A DNA stretch of 57,609 nt from Vacuolonema iberomarrocanum LEGE 07170 (GCA_015207365.1 JADEXA010000047.1:1-57609); one strand, 5' to 3'; positions 17,901-26,843 are shown, counted from the stretch's first letter. The notes: generated by a model not told the origin, from the letters alone. Program-made: numbers and translations.

Positions 17901-18998
17901 TCAATCTGCCTGTTTGAACTGGCTGATGCGATATTGCTTCATCGGCGTCAGCTTGATCTTCTCGTTGGGCTTGGCGGCTGACTTGCCTGCACTCATCACC
18001 TCGCCATTTTCCTCAACCCGAGCCTGATAGCATCCGCTACCCTGGGGGGCACGATAGGTCACCTCAACATCGACCCAACTCGCGCCGCTAGTCCAGCGGT
18101 CTAACCAAAGCTGCAAGGGTTGAATGGGGACTCGGCGCAGCACCGGATAGAGCCAACGCTTGCGACCCGCTAGCCCTTTGCGCGTGATTTGGGTTGTTCT
18201 GGGATAGGTAAACCAATCCCACCCGGCCTGCATCCAGGCTTCGCGCTCAGCGATTTGCTCAAATTTGCTCGCGCCCGTCCAGCCGCGATAGAAGCGTCGC
18301 ATTTCATGGGGGTCACCGCTGCGGTGAATCAGCTGCGGCAAAACATCGGCTTCTAAATGACCCCATAGTTGGCCCGTCGGCAAGTCAACCAAGGTGGGAG
18401 CCAGCCGATGACCACCAAAGTGAACGCTTTGCCAGACACGCAAGGGCTGGCCGGGCTGGCCATAGGTCTTGCGCAACTCGCGATAGATTGGGGTGCCATA
18501 GCGACCGCAGGCAAGATCGACCTGGGTGTGGGTACAGACCAATATCTCGCGGAGCGCGGTTGTGTCTTGCTGGTAAGGGGCGAATTGGTCAATCTCTTTG
18601 GTTCGATTCAACAGCGTGTTGAGTAGCGCCATGACCAAGGGTGACGTTTGATCGCTGGGGACGACATATTCTTGCTTGGTGTATTCGGCAAACTGCTGAG
18701 CTGGGCGGTAGTAGTAAATCACCCGAGTGTGCCCCGGCTGAGAGTATTCGGGATCGGGGGCGATCGCCAGTGGCCTCACCATGATGCCGCGCTTAAAAAT
18801 TAATTTCTTGACGATTGGAGTAATTTGCTTAGTGAGCGGACTCTCAGTAAACAGAGTGCTAGGCCAAGGCAGAGGAACCTCCACGAGGATCCAATGATCG
18901 ACCTTTGGTGCCGAGCCAATGGGGTCTTCTCCATTGGCTTTGGAAACATCTGAGCAATACCGACAATCTGCCACATCGTCTACATCTATGATTTGCAT
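17901..18998 (-). CDS. Sucrase/ferredoxin-like protein (thioredoxin-fold [2Fe-2S])
   Basis: A TTG at 19025 extends the frame, but AGGAAGAGGG precedes the ATG at 18998, which I take as the start (365 residues). The N terminus has a Cys pair (DCRYCSD). Around residues 170-245 are LVCTHTQVDLACGRYGTPIY and HFGGHRLAPTLVDLP, the cysteine and histidine signatures of the sucrase/ferredoxin-like family, which carries a thioredoxin-like [2Fe-2S] centre. The C terminus (about 290-365) has a separate domain ending in MKQYRISQF. Its place at the head of an AraC-AraC-receptor run suggests a role in iron metabolism, for example electron delivery to a ferric complex; that is inference. A Fur-like palindrome lies just upstream. 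Confidence 0.85.
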   Translation of the reverse strand: MQIIDVDDVADCRYCSDVSKANGEDPIGSAPKVDHWILVEVPLPWPSTLFTESPLTKQITPIVKKLIFKRGIMVRPLAIAPDPEYSQPGHTRVIYYYRPAQQFAEYTKQEYVVPSDQTSPLVMALLNTLLNRTKEIDQFAPYQQDTTALREILVCTHTQVDLACGRYGTPIYRELRKTYGQPGQPLRVWQSVHFGGHRLAPTLVDLPTGQLWGHLEADVLPQLIHRSGDPHEMRRFYRGWTGASKFEQIAEREAWMQAGWDWFTYPRTTQITRKGLAGRKRWLYPVLRRVPIQPLQLWLDRWTSGASWVDVEVTYRAPQGSGCYQARVEENGEVMSAGKSAAKPNEKIKLTPMKQYRISQFKQAD

Positions 18999-19009
18999 TA
19001 CCCTCTTCC

Positions 19010-19024
19010 TGAAAGCTATTCTCA
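19010..19024. promoter_or_regulatory. Fur-like palindrome before the sucrase/ferredoxin-like gene
   Basis: TGAAAGCTATTCTCA has the outer bases and spacing of a 7-1-7 Fur box (TGAnAnn-n-nnTnTCA). It lies in the leader 12 bases before the ATG at 18998, so a bound repressor would block the ribosome-binding region or early transcription. Confidence 0.4.
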
Positions 19025-19146
19025 ATTAATGCAATGCATTCTAGCGTTTTCTAAGGCTTTGTTGAAGATCAAAGTGAGGGCAAATATTCTCTTTACTTGA
19101 CTTTTATTGAGCTACGGGGACGAGACCCGTGGCGGCAAAGGACAGT

Positions 19147-19318
19147 ATTTAACGTGAGTTCGGGATAACGCCTTGGCGACTAAAGTCGCGGCTATCAGAA
19201 CGAAGTCCGCCGTTGCGGACTACAAAAACTCGTAGTTTGAGAACCCGCGCAGGCGGGTTTCGTTCCGCTAGTCGCGGTTTCAACCGCCAGATTTTCTTAT
19301 CTCGAACTCACGTTATTT
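19147..19318. mobile_element. MITE-like palindromic insertion with 4-bp target duplication
   Basis: The 164-base element 19151-19314 begins AACGTGAGTTCGGGATAA and ends in its reverse complement with one mismatch. ATTT occurs directly on both sides (19147-19150 and 19315-19318), as a target-site duplication would. Inside are further small palindromes (AAGTCGCGGC, GTCCGCCGTTGCGGAC, CCCGCGCAGGCGGG). No protein is encoded, so mobilisation would need a transposase elsewhere. It sits beside the truncated glycosyltransferase. Confidence 0.65.
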
Positions 19319-19449
19319 AGCGTTTGGTTGCTGATAAATCCTGCAAGCGCGTCTCACAGTGTCTCAAAATTGCTTCGGTGTAAGGACGACGATCTGGAAT
19401 GCCTATGCTGATGTGGATATGGCGCACCAGCGTGAGGACGGTATAAAGC

Positions 19450-20175
19450 TCAATGGCCCAAAGAGGGCCATTGCAACGCCTCTAGGCTGGAGCGTGTGTT
19501 GGGTGTGGTGTGGTGCAACCGGGCGCGTTGGTTGAGATACCCCAGGGAATGCATCTTGGCGGTGATATCGGCGGGTAGGCCATATTCTGTCCGCATGTCG
19601 TAGATGTCTGAGTCGCCATAGACCCACATGGTTTCGTAGTAGTGACGAATGGCGGCGATATTATCTGCACGTTGCCAGTCGCGCTGCACGGCAGATGGAT
19701 TGTCTAAGACATCTCGCAGTCCCAAGATGCAGTGAATATGGGGCTGCGAGGCGACATACTCTAAGGTTGGATTGAGTTCGCCCTTGGCTCCGCGAGGAAC
19801 ATTGTCCACAATCAGCACATCGGGCTGGAAGCTTTTGACAGCGGTGCAGATGATTTGCGATCGCAATGCAATCATTTCCTCCAACGCTAAGCTCAATCGC
19901 CGTGAGCGATACTGCCCATCCGCACACTTGTAAAGGGCAGGCAGCGTCAGATAATCTACGCCCTCTGGCAGTGGTATAGTACTGGCGTTAGCCGTACCGC
20001 TAATGATTAAAATATCCGCATTGAGGCTGGACGTGCCGAGGGCTTGAGCAATCAGCAGATTTCGTCGTTTATGTCCTAGCCCCATGGTGTCGTGGGAATA
20101 CAGCACAATCCGCAACCGCCGGTTTTTAGCATCAGGTCTTTCTGGGCGTGCAGGTTGTTTGGGTAAGACTCTCAA
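19450..20175 (-). pseudogene. Truncated glycosyltransferase (N-terminal half)
   Basis: The 241-residue frame begins with a Rossmann strand and the GT-B style loop YSHDTMGLGHKRRNLLIAQAL. It continues through ILIISGTANA, DVLIVDNVPRG and HCILGLRDVLD, as in MurG-like predicted glycosyltransferases. Such proteins are normally about 400 residues with a C-terminal nucleotide-sugar-binding half; here the frame stops after about one domain. Immediately beyond, a shifted frame stays open from about 19470 to a TAA at 19317 (with WAIELYTVLTLVRHI), ending at the MITE. That may be the gene's own 3' end after an internal deletion, or another gene's tail. It is unlikely to be active. Confidence 0.6.
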
Positions 20176-20401
20176 CTGACAAGAGCTCGCGTTTGATCGA
20201 GATCGTGATGTCTTTGTTGGTAGCAGTTAGTGTGCTCGATTAAGTGAAAACAAGGCTCATACCTCCATTTCAACTTGGCGATTTAGATTGTTTAGCAGAA
20301 GAACTGATAGGGATATCCTTCCTCTTCAGAACCATCAATCATCTCCACCCTTAACCGATCGCAACCATCACCGCGTCATTGCATTCTCTGTCTTCCTGGG
20401 A

Positions 20402-20424
20402 GGGGGGATGCGGCGCATCCCTCC
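20402..20424. repeat. GC-rich hairpin after binding protein 2
   Basis: GGGATGCG and CGCATCCC flank a single G, and the stem extends outward with one wobble. It lies about 36 bases downstream of the stop of the module 2 binding-protein gene. There is no clear T-run on the minus strand, so termination is possible but not demonstrated. Confidence 0.5.
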
Positions 20425-20459
20425 CCTCCCATTAGAGATCCAGCGCTTCAATGCGTATT

Positions 20460-21428
20460 TCATCCTCCTAAGCAGGTTTCAACATCTTGCAAGATCTGGT
20501 TTGCTGCCAAAATGCTGCGTCCGCCTGCCCAGACCGCAGTATTTACCTCACAAACTAGCCCTTGCTCCACCGCATTTAACTGTGACCAGAGTGGATCGTC
20601 AACGAAGTCGGCTTTGGCAACACTCGCCTCTAGCGTTGCGCTGTGGAGCAAAAATAAAACATCGCCATCGATTTGGGTCAAGTCTTCTCGCGATAGCCGT
20701 ATGCCATAGCGCCGTCCTTCTCCCTGGGCGGGATTGCGTGCAAAGCCAATATCTCGCAGCACGGCACCCGAAAAGCTATCGGCGCTATAGGCCAACACCC
20801 CACCCGTCCAGGTTGTAATTACAGATACCTCCATTTGCTGTAATGGCTCTGATAGAGAGGTTTGGAAGGCTGCAACGCGCTGCTGATAATCAGCCAAGAG
20901 TTGCTCCGCCTGCTCCGCTTTGCCGAGAGCTTCCGCATAGAGTCGAACGTTTTCCTGCCACTCTCCATCTCGGCCATTATCTTCAGTTAGAACGGTTGGG
21001 GCAATTTGGGATAGCCGCCCGTACCATCGGCTAAAGATCGCCCGAGACCCCAAGATCAGATCTGGCTGGAGTTGCAAAATCGCTTCTAAGTTGGGTTGGG
21101 TTCCTGCACCTACCGTCGCGATCGTATTGATGTCATCTGGATAAATGGGAAAGTCCAGCAGTTCAATAGTGCCCACGGGTTGGATGCCTAATGCGAGAGC
21201 CGTGTCTAGCGGTGCGTAGTCTAAAACCACGACGCGCTCAGGGGAAAGGGGCACTTGAGTGTTGCCCATGGCATGTTCTATCGTTCGTGTGGGCAGGGTC
21301 ATGTCAGCCTCAGATGAGGGGGGTGGCGTTGTTTGCTGGCAACTCATCAGCAGAACAGTGAGGGTGAATCCGGTTAGGTAAAGCCAGATTGGTTTACTCC
21401 GATTCGCTAAAAAAGTACTCCAGATCAT
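20460..21428 (-). CDS. Iron-siderophore ABC transporter substrate-binding lipoprotein (module 2)
   Basis: The 322-residue product has a hydrophobic signal ending in the lipobox LLMSC. The mature protein follows the FecB/FhuD pattern: TRTIEHAMGNTQVPLSPERV, then VVLDYAPLDTALALG, LQPDLILGSRAIF near residue 125, and a C-terminal lobe with DLTQIDGDVLFLL and VNTAVWAGGRSILAA. It binds a ferric siderophore in the periplasm for import. The receptor 2 gene is 83 bases upstream on the same strand. The import permease and ATPase are missing from the locus. Confidence 0.92.
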   Translation of the reverse strand: MIWSTFLANRSKPIWLYLTGFTLTVLLMSCQQTTPPPSSEADMTLPTRTIEHAMGNTQVPLSPERVVVLDYAPLDTALALGIQPVGTIELLDFPIYPDDINTIATVGAGTQPNLEAILQLQPDLILGSRAIFSRWYGRLSQIAPTVLTEDNGRDGEWQENVRLYAEALGKAEQAEQLLADYQQRVAAFQTSLSEPLQQMEVSVITTWTGGVLAYSADSFSGAVLRDIGFARNPAQGEGRRYGIRLSREDLTQIDGDVLFLLHSATLEASVAKADFVDDPLWSQLNAVEQGLVCEVNTAVWAGGRSILAANQILQDVETCLGG

Positions 21429-21511
21429 GGTTTAGAAGCCTCGCAGTGCCAAGCGTTCAGAAAAAGCGGTTTGATTTTGGCTCTCCTTAGGCGAGTATGA
21501 AGCATTACAAG

Positions 21512-24079
21512 TTAAAAACGAATGGAATAGCGCAAGCTCACCGTGATTCCCGGTGCTGCATAGCGACGTTCTTCCGTGATACCAAAGCGTTCTTGAGAGC
21601 TTACAGGCAAATATTGATTGTTGAGGAGGTTCTCAATTCCAAGGGTAAGTTGACCCTGGCCAATCTGAATACTGCTTAAGAAATCTAACGTGACGTAACC
21701 ATTCACTTCGAAGCCATCAACGCCATCATCAAAGGCGCGATCGCGATCGCCCACTGCCAAAAGTTGCAATCGATTTGTCCAACCTGGTGTCGTGTCATTT
21801 TCGACATACAGACCCACTTTATAAGGTTGAACCTGTACTGAACTCAAGGCTTCGAAATTGCCGTCATCATCGTTGTCATTCTCGCCTTCATTCCAGCTAA
21901 AGTAGCCTCCCAGACGCCAGATATCACTGGGCTGCCAGTCTAGGGTTGCCTCCACCCCGTAGTTGCGCTGCGGTGACCGTACCAGGTTGGTCAAACCATC
22001 TGCGCCGACTTGTAACGAGCTGCCCAAGCTTGATTCGTTGTAGAAGCCTGCGATGCTGGCTTGGACGCGGCCAAATTCAAAGCGAACCCCAATTTCGTAA
22101 TTGTCAACCTGTTGGGGTTCCAGAGAGATATCATCATCTTCCTCAAAGACTTGCAAACTGCCAAACGCTTGACCAAGGTCAGGCACCGAGAAGCCCTGGG
22201 CAAAGCTGGCAAATATTCCAATTTCAGGGATGGGACGATAGAGAATACCGAGGTTGAACGAAACATCTTCAGCATTGCCGCTTCCCCCTTCCCGTTCACG
22301 GGGAAGACCAAACGCTAGTTCATAGTCGTCTACTGAAAAATCAAAGTCGTCGTAGCGCACTCCGCCGCTAATTTGCCACTGTTCCGTAATGTCCCACTGG
22401 GCTTGGGCAAAAAGTCCTAGACTGTTCAGATCGTACCTAGGAAGTTGCACAAGACTCCGGTCAGCAGCATCCAACTCTCCCGTTTCGTCGAAGGTGTCAG
22501 TATCTGAAATCAACAAAGGGCGTTCGTTATCTTCTTGGGAATAGTCGACACCCCATAGCAAGCTAGCGGAATTGCCTAACGGTGTGTCGAGCTGCACCCG
22601 AACGCCCCACTCTGAGGAATCTAAGGCTGTTTGCCAGAGTTGTGGAAAGAAGGGGGGTAAACCCGGTACTTGTCGGAGGTCGGCAAAGATCTGTACCAAA
22701 TCGGTATCGCGGTAGTAGACCTGCGCGTCAAGTTGGGAGCCGAGAAAATCGGTATCGCGGTAGGTAAGGTTGGCGACATGGGTCGTTAGCGTGGGATTTT
22801 CTTCGTAGTCAATGTCCCCCAAATCTGCAGCCCTTGCCGTTTGCAAACCATCAATGGCGAAAACGATTGGATCCGAGCGAATATCAGTTTCTGTAAGGGC
22901 TTCGTTGTAGAAGCTGTAGGTCAGTTCGAGCCGTTGCTCTTCTGCTAGGTCAAGACCAAGCTGTGTAAATAAGCCAAAGCGATCGGTGTCGCTCTCTCCT
23001 GTTTCTGGGGGGACGCGATCGCCATTGGCATCAAAGCGAGCGCCCTGACTGTTGAACGAAGCGGAAATGCGAGCATCTGCTGACTCATCTGAAACGGCAA
23101 TTCCAGCCCGGAGGGTATAGCCAAAACTGTCCTCTTCGATTGATGTCAGGCTTGTGTCAGCACCGATGCCAAGGTCATAGACAACGGGCTCATCGGTCGC
23201 AGCACGGGTAATGATGTTAATGACGCCGCCTGTTGCGCCGTCTCCATAGTTCGCGCTGGGACCGCGCAACACCTCAATGCGTTCTATCGCGTTAGGGTCA
23301 ATGGTATTGAGTTCAGTCCCAAATCCGCTGTTCGGATTTTGAGGAATGCCATCAATTAAAACGAGGGCCGTCCGTCCCCGAAGGGACAAGTTACGAGTAC
23401 TGTTTTGGAAGTTTGGTGGCCCCAGACCGGGGACAAGTGCTCCTAAGATGTCTGGCAAATTGTTCGTGAACTGCAGTTGCTGTTCAAGCTCCTCGCGTTC
23501 AATCACCGTTACCGAACGAGGTAAATCCAAGATATCTTGTTCTGTACGTGTGGCAGTAACTACGATTTGAATCCCGTCTGGATCGTCTGTCGCCGTTGTT
23601 GCTGTGCCTGACACCACGCTGAGAACCAGGTTGTTGCCGACTGAATTGACCTGCACGTCGGGTGGGCTGTCTGTGCCTGTAATAGCTATCTGGACTCCAT
23701 CACCCGGTAGGCTGGTGGCCTGTACTAGGGCAATTCCGTCGGCTGGGCTAAACTGCTCGGCTGCGGCCTGATCGACCAGCTCTAGGGTTGCGTTGGAAAC
23801 GTTGATGATGAAAGCATTGCCCTCAACCGTAGTTGTGTCCGTGGCCAAGGGTTGATCGGAAACAAGGACAATTTCAATTCCATCTGAGGTGGGGTTGAGT
23901 TGGATGTCAGTAATGGCTATGGGGGCTTGGGTTTGGGCTATTTGAGTTAGAGTATCTGCGCTTGCAAAACCGTCCACCACCTCTGTTTCCATCGTCTGAG
24001 CGTTGGCTTTGGCTGGGATAGAGACCCCAAGTAAAAGCAAACTTACTGCAAAGAAACGCCAATTTTTCGACATAGCCAT
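21512..24079 (-). CDS. TonB-dependent siderophore receptor with N-terminal AMIN domain (module 2)
   Basis: The 855-residue protein starts with a classic signal peptide (cleavage likely after AKANA). An AMIN domain follows (about residues 55-165), then the plug starting VVVTATRTEQDILDLPRSV, with LSLRGRTALVLIDGIP and IERIEVLRGPSANYGDGATG. The barrel ends with LRYSIRF, the terminal aromatic of outer-membrane proteins. Domain layout and many barrel motifs (for example GGVINIITR and LFAQAQWDIT) are shared with receptor 1, so the two are paralogues. Its own AraC gene is 314 bases upstream; tandem 22-bp repeats and a Fur-like palindrome lie in that gap. Confidence 0.93.
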   Translation of the reverse strand: MAMSKNWRFFAVSLLLLGVSIPAKANAQTMETEVVDGFASADTLTQIAQTQAPIAITDIQLNPTSDGIEIVLVSDQPLATDTTTVEGNAFIINVSNATLELVDQAAAEQFSPADGIALVQATSLPGDGVQIAITGTDSPPDVQVNSVGNNLVLSVVSGTATTATDDPDGIQIVVTATRTEQDILDLPRSVTVIEREELEQQLQFTNNLPDILGALVPGLGPPNFQNSTRNLSLRGRTALVLIDGIPQNPNSGFGTELNTIDPNAIERIEVLRGPSANYGDGATGGVINIITRAATDEPVVYDLGIGADTSLTSIEEDSFGYTLRAGIAVSDESADARISASFNSQGARFDANGDRVPPETGESDTDRFGLFTQLGLDLAEEQRLELTYSFYNEALTETDIRSDPIVFAIDGLQTARAADLGDIDYEENPTLTTHVANLTYRDTDFLGSQLDAQVYYRDTDLVQIFADLRQVPGLPPFFPQLWQTALDSSEWGVRVQLDTPLGNSASLLWGVDYSQEDNERPLLISDTDTFDETGELDAADRSLVQLPRYDLNSLGLFAQAQWDITEQWQISGGVRYDDFDFSVDDYELAFGLPREREGGSGNAEDVSFNLGILYRPIPEIGIFASFAQGFSVPDLGQAFGSLQVFEEDDDISLEPQQVDNYEIGVRFEFGRVQASIAGFYNESSLGSSLQVGADGLTNLVRSPQRNYGVEATLDWQPSDIWRLGGYFSWNEGENDNDDDGNFEALSSVQVQPYKVGLYVENDTTPGWTNRLQLLAVGDRDRAFDDGVDGFEVNGYVTLDFLSSIQIGQGQLTLGIENLLNNQYLPVSSQERFGITEERRYAAPGITVSLRYSIRF

Positions 24080-24106
24080 CGAGCCTCACGTCCACCCAAA
24101 AAGATT

Positions 24107-24121
24107 TAAGAATTATTCTCA
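24107..24121. promoter_or_regulatory. Fur-like 7-1-7 palindrome before receptor 2
   Basis: On the minus strand the site reads TGAGAATAATTCTTA, two near-perfect 7-base half-sites around a central A. It lies 28 bases before the receptor 2 start, where a Fur repressor bound with iron would block expression. Confidence 0.55.
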
Positions 24122-24161
24122 AGAAGATATCGCGATTGTTGGTGGGGTGAAACGCGATCGC

Positions 24162-24203
24162 GTCTTCGAAGAGGACTTTCTATGTCTTCGACCAGGACTT
24201 TCT
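24162..24203. promoter_or_regulatory. Tandem 22-bp direct repeats, candidate AraC operator
   Basis: GTCTTCGAnnAGGACTTTCT occurs at 24162 and again at 24184, 18 of 20 bases identical. The repeats lie about 85 bases upstream of receptor 2, between it and the AraC gene at 24394-25386. The arrangement (two copies, two helical turns apart, upstream of a Fur-like site) parallels the repeats before receptor 1. Confidence 0.6.
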
Positions 24204-24393
24204 GGAGGAGGTGTGATCCGTATCCTTGCAGTGCTAGTCGCCAATCGGTCGATTGCTGATATTGCCTATATTGATGCCGCAAAAGCCAACATCAAGGGAT
24301 TTAAGGGGGGGTAATTTTTTGTCCTGTGCTTGGAATGGGGACTTAGCGAACCAATCTTCCATTGAATTCAAGCAGCAAACGCCGATCTACTTA
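24204..24393. other. Rest of the 314-base gap between AraC 3 and receptor 2
   Basis: Apart from the operator-like repeats and the Fur-like palindrome, I see no gene here. Short plus-strand open frames lack a convincing start or any recognisable motif. A run of G at 24304-24310 is the only low-complexity feature. Confidence 0.4.
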
Positions 24394-25386
24394 TCACTTC
24401 TTGAGATAGCTACTTGGTACAACATTGAACCGTTTCTTGAAGGCCGCAACAAATGAACTGCGGCTGGCATAGCCTACATATTGAGCTGTTTCTTGAACGC
24501 TCATGCCACCTTCTAGCAAAAGTTTTTGAGCTTGCTCCATCCGATACTGGCATAGGTATCCAAACACCGTCGTGCCTAGCACTTGTCGAAATCCTTGCTT
24601 TAGTTTGCGCTCATTGAGCTGGACATGTTTTGCCAATTCTTGCAGAGAGGGTGGCTGGCTCATATTTTGAATCAGAATCTCCCGCGCATGATAAATCCGA
24701 TCGACATCGCTGGCCGGCAGTTTTTGAGAGGCAGAGCAGGGTGCTGTGAGGATTTGGTCAAAATGTAAAGCGAGCAATTCCAGAACTTTCGCTTCTAAAT
24801 ACAATTGGCGAGTAATGCCCTGATAATGGCACTGAAAAAGCTGTTTCAAAATCTTTTGCTGTGCAGATGTGATATGACCTGGACAATAGAGAAGCGCTTT
24901 CTCAGGATGCTCGATAGCATTTCTGATAGCGGTAGGTAATTCATGGATGCGATCGCTAACGATTTGCATCCACTCGCGTGAGACAGTGAACCGAACACTA
25001 CGAATCCGCTGCTCGGCTGGGTAATGCTCAACTTCAGCGGTGGCGGGTAGGCAATAAAGATAGCTCTTACCTGCCGTCTCTTCATGGGTTAGCTTAAGGC
25101 CATCATTCTCAACCTGACACCCACCTGAGAGATAGTAGCTAAAGGTCAACGGCATGGGCTGTGGATGCTGCTGAATGCGATGGCGATGAATCTGGTGCTT
25201 CTCAACATCTAACAGGACTAGTTGCAGGCCAGGGTGGAGTTGGATGCTACGCCAATACCCGCGACCCAGGGGTGAGGGGAGTTCAAAAAACTGTTCAGAA
25301 CCCTCTACATAGTCTGAAACCTGCCCTTGCACACGGCATTCTCGCAAGATTTCGTCAACCTCAGCTCCTGTTAAAACGCTAACCAT
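24394..25386 (-). CDS. AraC family transcriptional regulator (PchR-like), copy 3
   Basis: The 330-residue protein has a PchR-type N-terminal region (PLGRGYWRSIQLHPGLQLVL near residue 40, LSGGCQVENDG near 90) and a C-terminal AraC domain. The DNA-binding helices read LAKHVQLNERKLKQGFRQVL and VQETAQYVGYASRSSFVAAF, ending KRFNVVPSSYLKK. It is closer to AraC copy 1 in both helices than to copy 2. It lies upstream of receptor 2 in the same orientation, the same order as in modules 1 and 3. A Fur-like palindrome precedes it. Confidence 0.92.
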   Translation of the reverse strand: MVSVLTGAEVDEILRECRVQGQVSDYVEGSEQFFELPSPLGRGYWRSIQLHPGLQLVLLDVEKHQIHRHRIQQHPQPMPLTFSYYLSGGCQVENDGLKLTHEETAGKSYLYCLPATAEVEHYPAEQRIRSVRFTVSREWMQIVSDRIHELPTAIRNAIEHPEKALLYCPGHITSAQQKILKQLFQCHYQGITRQLYLEAKVLELLALHFDQILTAPCSASQKLPASDVDRIYHAREILIQNMSQPPSLQELAKHVQLNERKLKQGFRQVLGTTVFGYLCQYRMEQAQKLLLEGGMSVQETAQYVGYASRSSFVAAFKKRFNVVPSSYLKK

Positions 25387-25427
25387 GCAAACCTAACCCA
25401 AATTCGCTATGCGAAGTATCGCATTAT

Positions 25428-25442
25428 TAATAATAATTCTCA
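25428..25442. promoter_or_regulatory. Fur-like 7-1-7 palindrome before AraC 3
   Basis: The minus strand reads TGAGAATTATTATTA, with half-sites TGAGAAT and ATTATTA around a central T. It lies about 40 bases upstream of the AraC start, in an A/T-rich region suited to a promoter. Confidence 0.5.
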
Positions 25443-25502
25443 ACATGATCGCAAACGAGAGCTTTCAGGGTTCATCCCAAAATCACCTCCATTGCCCGAA
25501 GG

Positions 25503-26720
25503 TCAAGCTGAAGAGGCATCGATTCCCTGGGTCAGCCGCATCCACATGGGCATCTGAGTGTTGCCTCCAGCCTCGATTCGCTCTAGGGCCGCCATCATCT
25601 CGACCTTGACATCAAATTCAGATTCCTGCTCAGCCGCCCGGCGCAGGGGCTCAACCGCCGTCTGGTCGCCCAGTTCATTGAGGAAGCGGGCGGCTCGCCA
25701 GCGCACGAGCTTGGAGGCATCGCTCAAGGCTTGGGTCATTGTGCCCATGGCGCGATCGCTGCCAATGTCGCTCAGGGCATCGCCAGCGGTGCGGCGGACA
25801 ATGGGTGACGGATCGCGTCGAACCATGTCACATAGGGGCTCAACGGCTTCTTCTAGCGCACTGGCTCCCAGCAATGCTGCTGCCCAGCGTCGAATCGTGC
25901 TTTTTTCGTCATTCAGCACCGCGACCACGGCGGCAATATTCTCAGGCGTGACATCCAGCTGTTGTAATGCCTTAAGTCGATGTTTCCAGTCGGGGTGGCT
26001 CAGGTCATCAATGAGCGCTTGTTGTTGCGCAGCTTTGTCGGTGGATTCTGTCTCTGGGCGATTGGCGATCGCAGCAGCCTCAATCTGGGCTAAGGCTGAG
26101 TCATCCAGCAAACTATCAATTTCATCAGCTACAAGCTGAGCCACGGCATCGGCTGCACCTGCGGGTGCTTGATAGGGTTCCCAGCGGCGCTCGGCTACAT
26201 AATCGGCTCCGGTTGCCTGAATGGCATGCTGTAGCGCTTGCGCAAAGCGCTCGGGTAGGGCAGTACGGGCTTGCTGCCCATCCGGTGCGATCGCCCGCAC
26301 CTGCACCGGAATCCCTCGAAAAACCTGCACCGCCACATCGAGCTGCCCCAAGCTTGAGCCTGACGAGGATGCACCCGCAGCCACCTCCGTTGGTTGTGTG
26401 GGCTGGGCAACCTGTGTGAGTAACTTCGAATCAGCATTCTCGGCCACACCAATGAGATCAGCCGCTTTTGCGAGAATCGGTTGCCAATCTGCATTGCCCT
26501 GGCGGGTGAGGGTAATAAAGTCTTTGATCACAAAAATAGACTGAACCGCCTCAATGCCCAGCAGTTGCTGAGCCCATTCCGGCGCATCCGGCGAGCCGCT
26601 ACCTTTTTGCAGCGTCAGCGCTTTATCGCTAACGGGTTCATCTAAATTGAGCTTGATGCAGTTGGGGCTAGGGGTCGTTTCGATGGAAAGCAATCGCATA
26701 GGCTTGAAGACATCCAGCAT
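25503..26720 (-). CDS. HEAT-repeat protein with N-terminal NifU/Nfu-like scaffold domain (CvfC-like)
   Basis: The 405-residue product may start at the ATG at 26720 or at the one seven codons on (MRLLSIETTPSPN). Residues about 8-90 resemble the Nfu N-terminal domain (TPSPNCIKLNLDEPV, IFVIKDFITLTRQ). A middle region with VFRGIPVQVRAIAPDG and RFAQALQ follows. Residues about 235-395 contain HEAT-like repeats, for example NDEKSTIRRWAAALLGA and RRDPSPIVRRTAGDAL. This order matches the conserved virulence factor C family. Its role in cyanobacteria is unknown; the scaffold domain suggests a link to Fe-S proteins, which would suit the neighbourhood, but that is inference. Confidence 0.8.
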   Translation of the reverse strand: MLDVFKPMRLLSIETTPSPNCIKLNLDEPVSDKALTLQKGSGSPDAPEWAQQLLGIEAVQSIFVIKDFITLTRQGNADWQPILAKAADLIGVAENADSKLLTQVAQPTQPTEVAAGASSSGSSLGQLDVAVQVFRGIPVQVRAIAPDGQQARTALPERFAQALQHAIQATGADYVAERRWEPYQAPAGAADAVAQLVADEIDSLLDDSALAQIEAAAIANRPETESTDKAAQQQALIDDLSHPDWKHRLKALQQLDVTPENIAAVVAVLNDEKSTIRRWAAALLGASALEEAVEPLCDMVRRDPSPIVRRTAGDALSDIGSDRAMGTMTQALSDASKLVRWRAARFLNELGDQTAVEPLRRAAEQESEFDVKVEMMAALERIEAGGNTQMPMWMRLTQGIDASSA

Positions 26721-26843
26721 TGCGTGAGTCAGTTGAGGTCAATCCCTACACAGGACATACCATGGGGAGGAATACTCTCATTCTGACATTCTTGTGGATA
26801 TTAAGTGTGAGTCTCAAGCGCCCATATCTTGTGAGGTTTCACA

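Noticed and set aside
20288..20818. 176-residue plus-strand frame overlapping the binding-protein gene
   Set aside because: Half of it is antisense to the well-supported module 2 lipoprotein, and the rest shows no domain.
25558..26139. 193-residue Ser/Ala-rich plus-strand frame
   Set aside because: Antisense shadow of the HEAT-repeat protein; composition reflects complement codons and there is no motif or ribosome-binding site.
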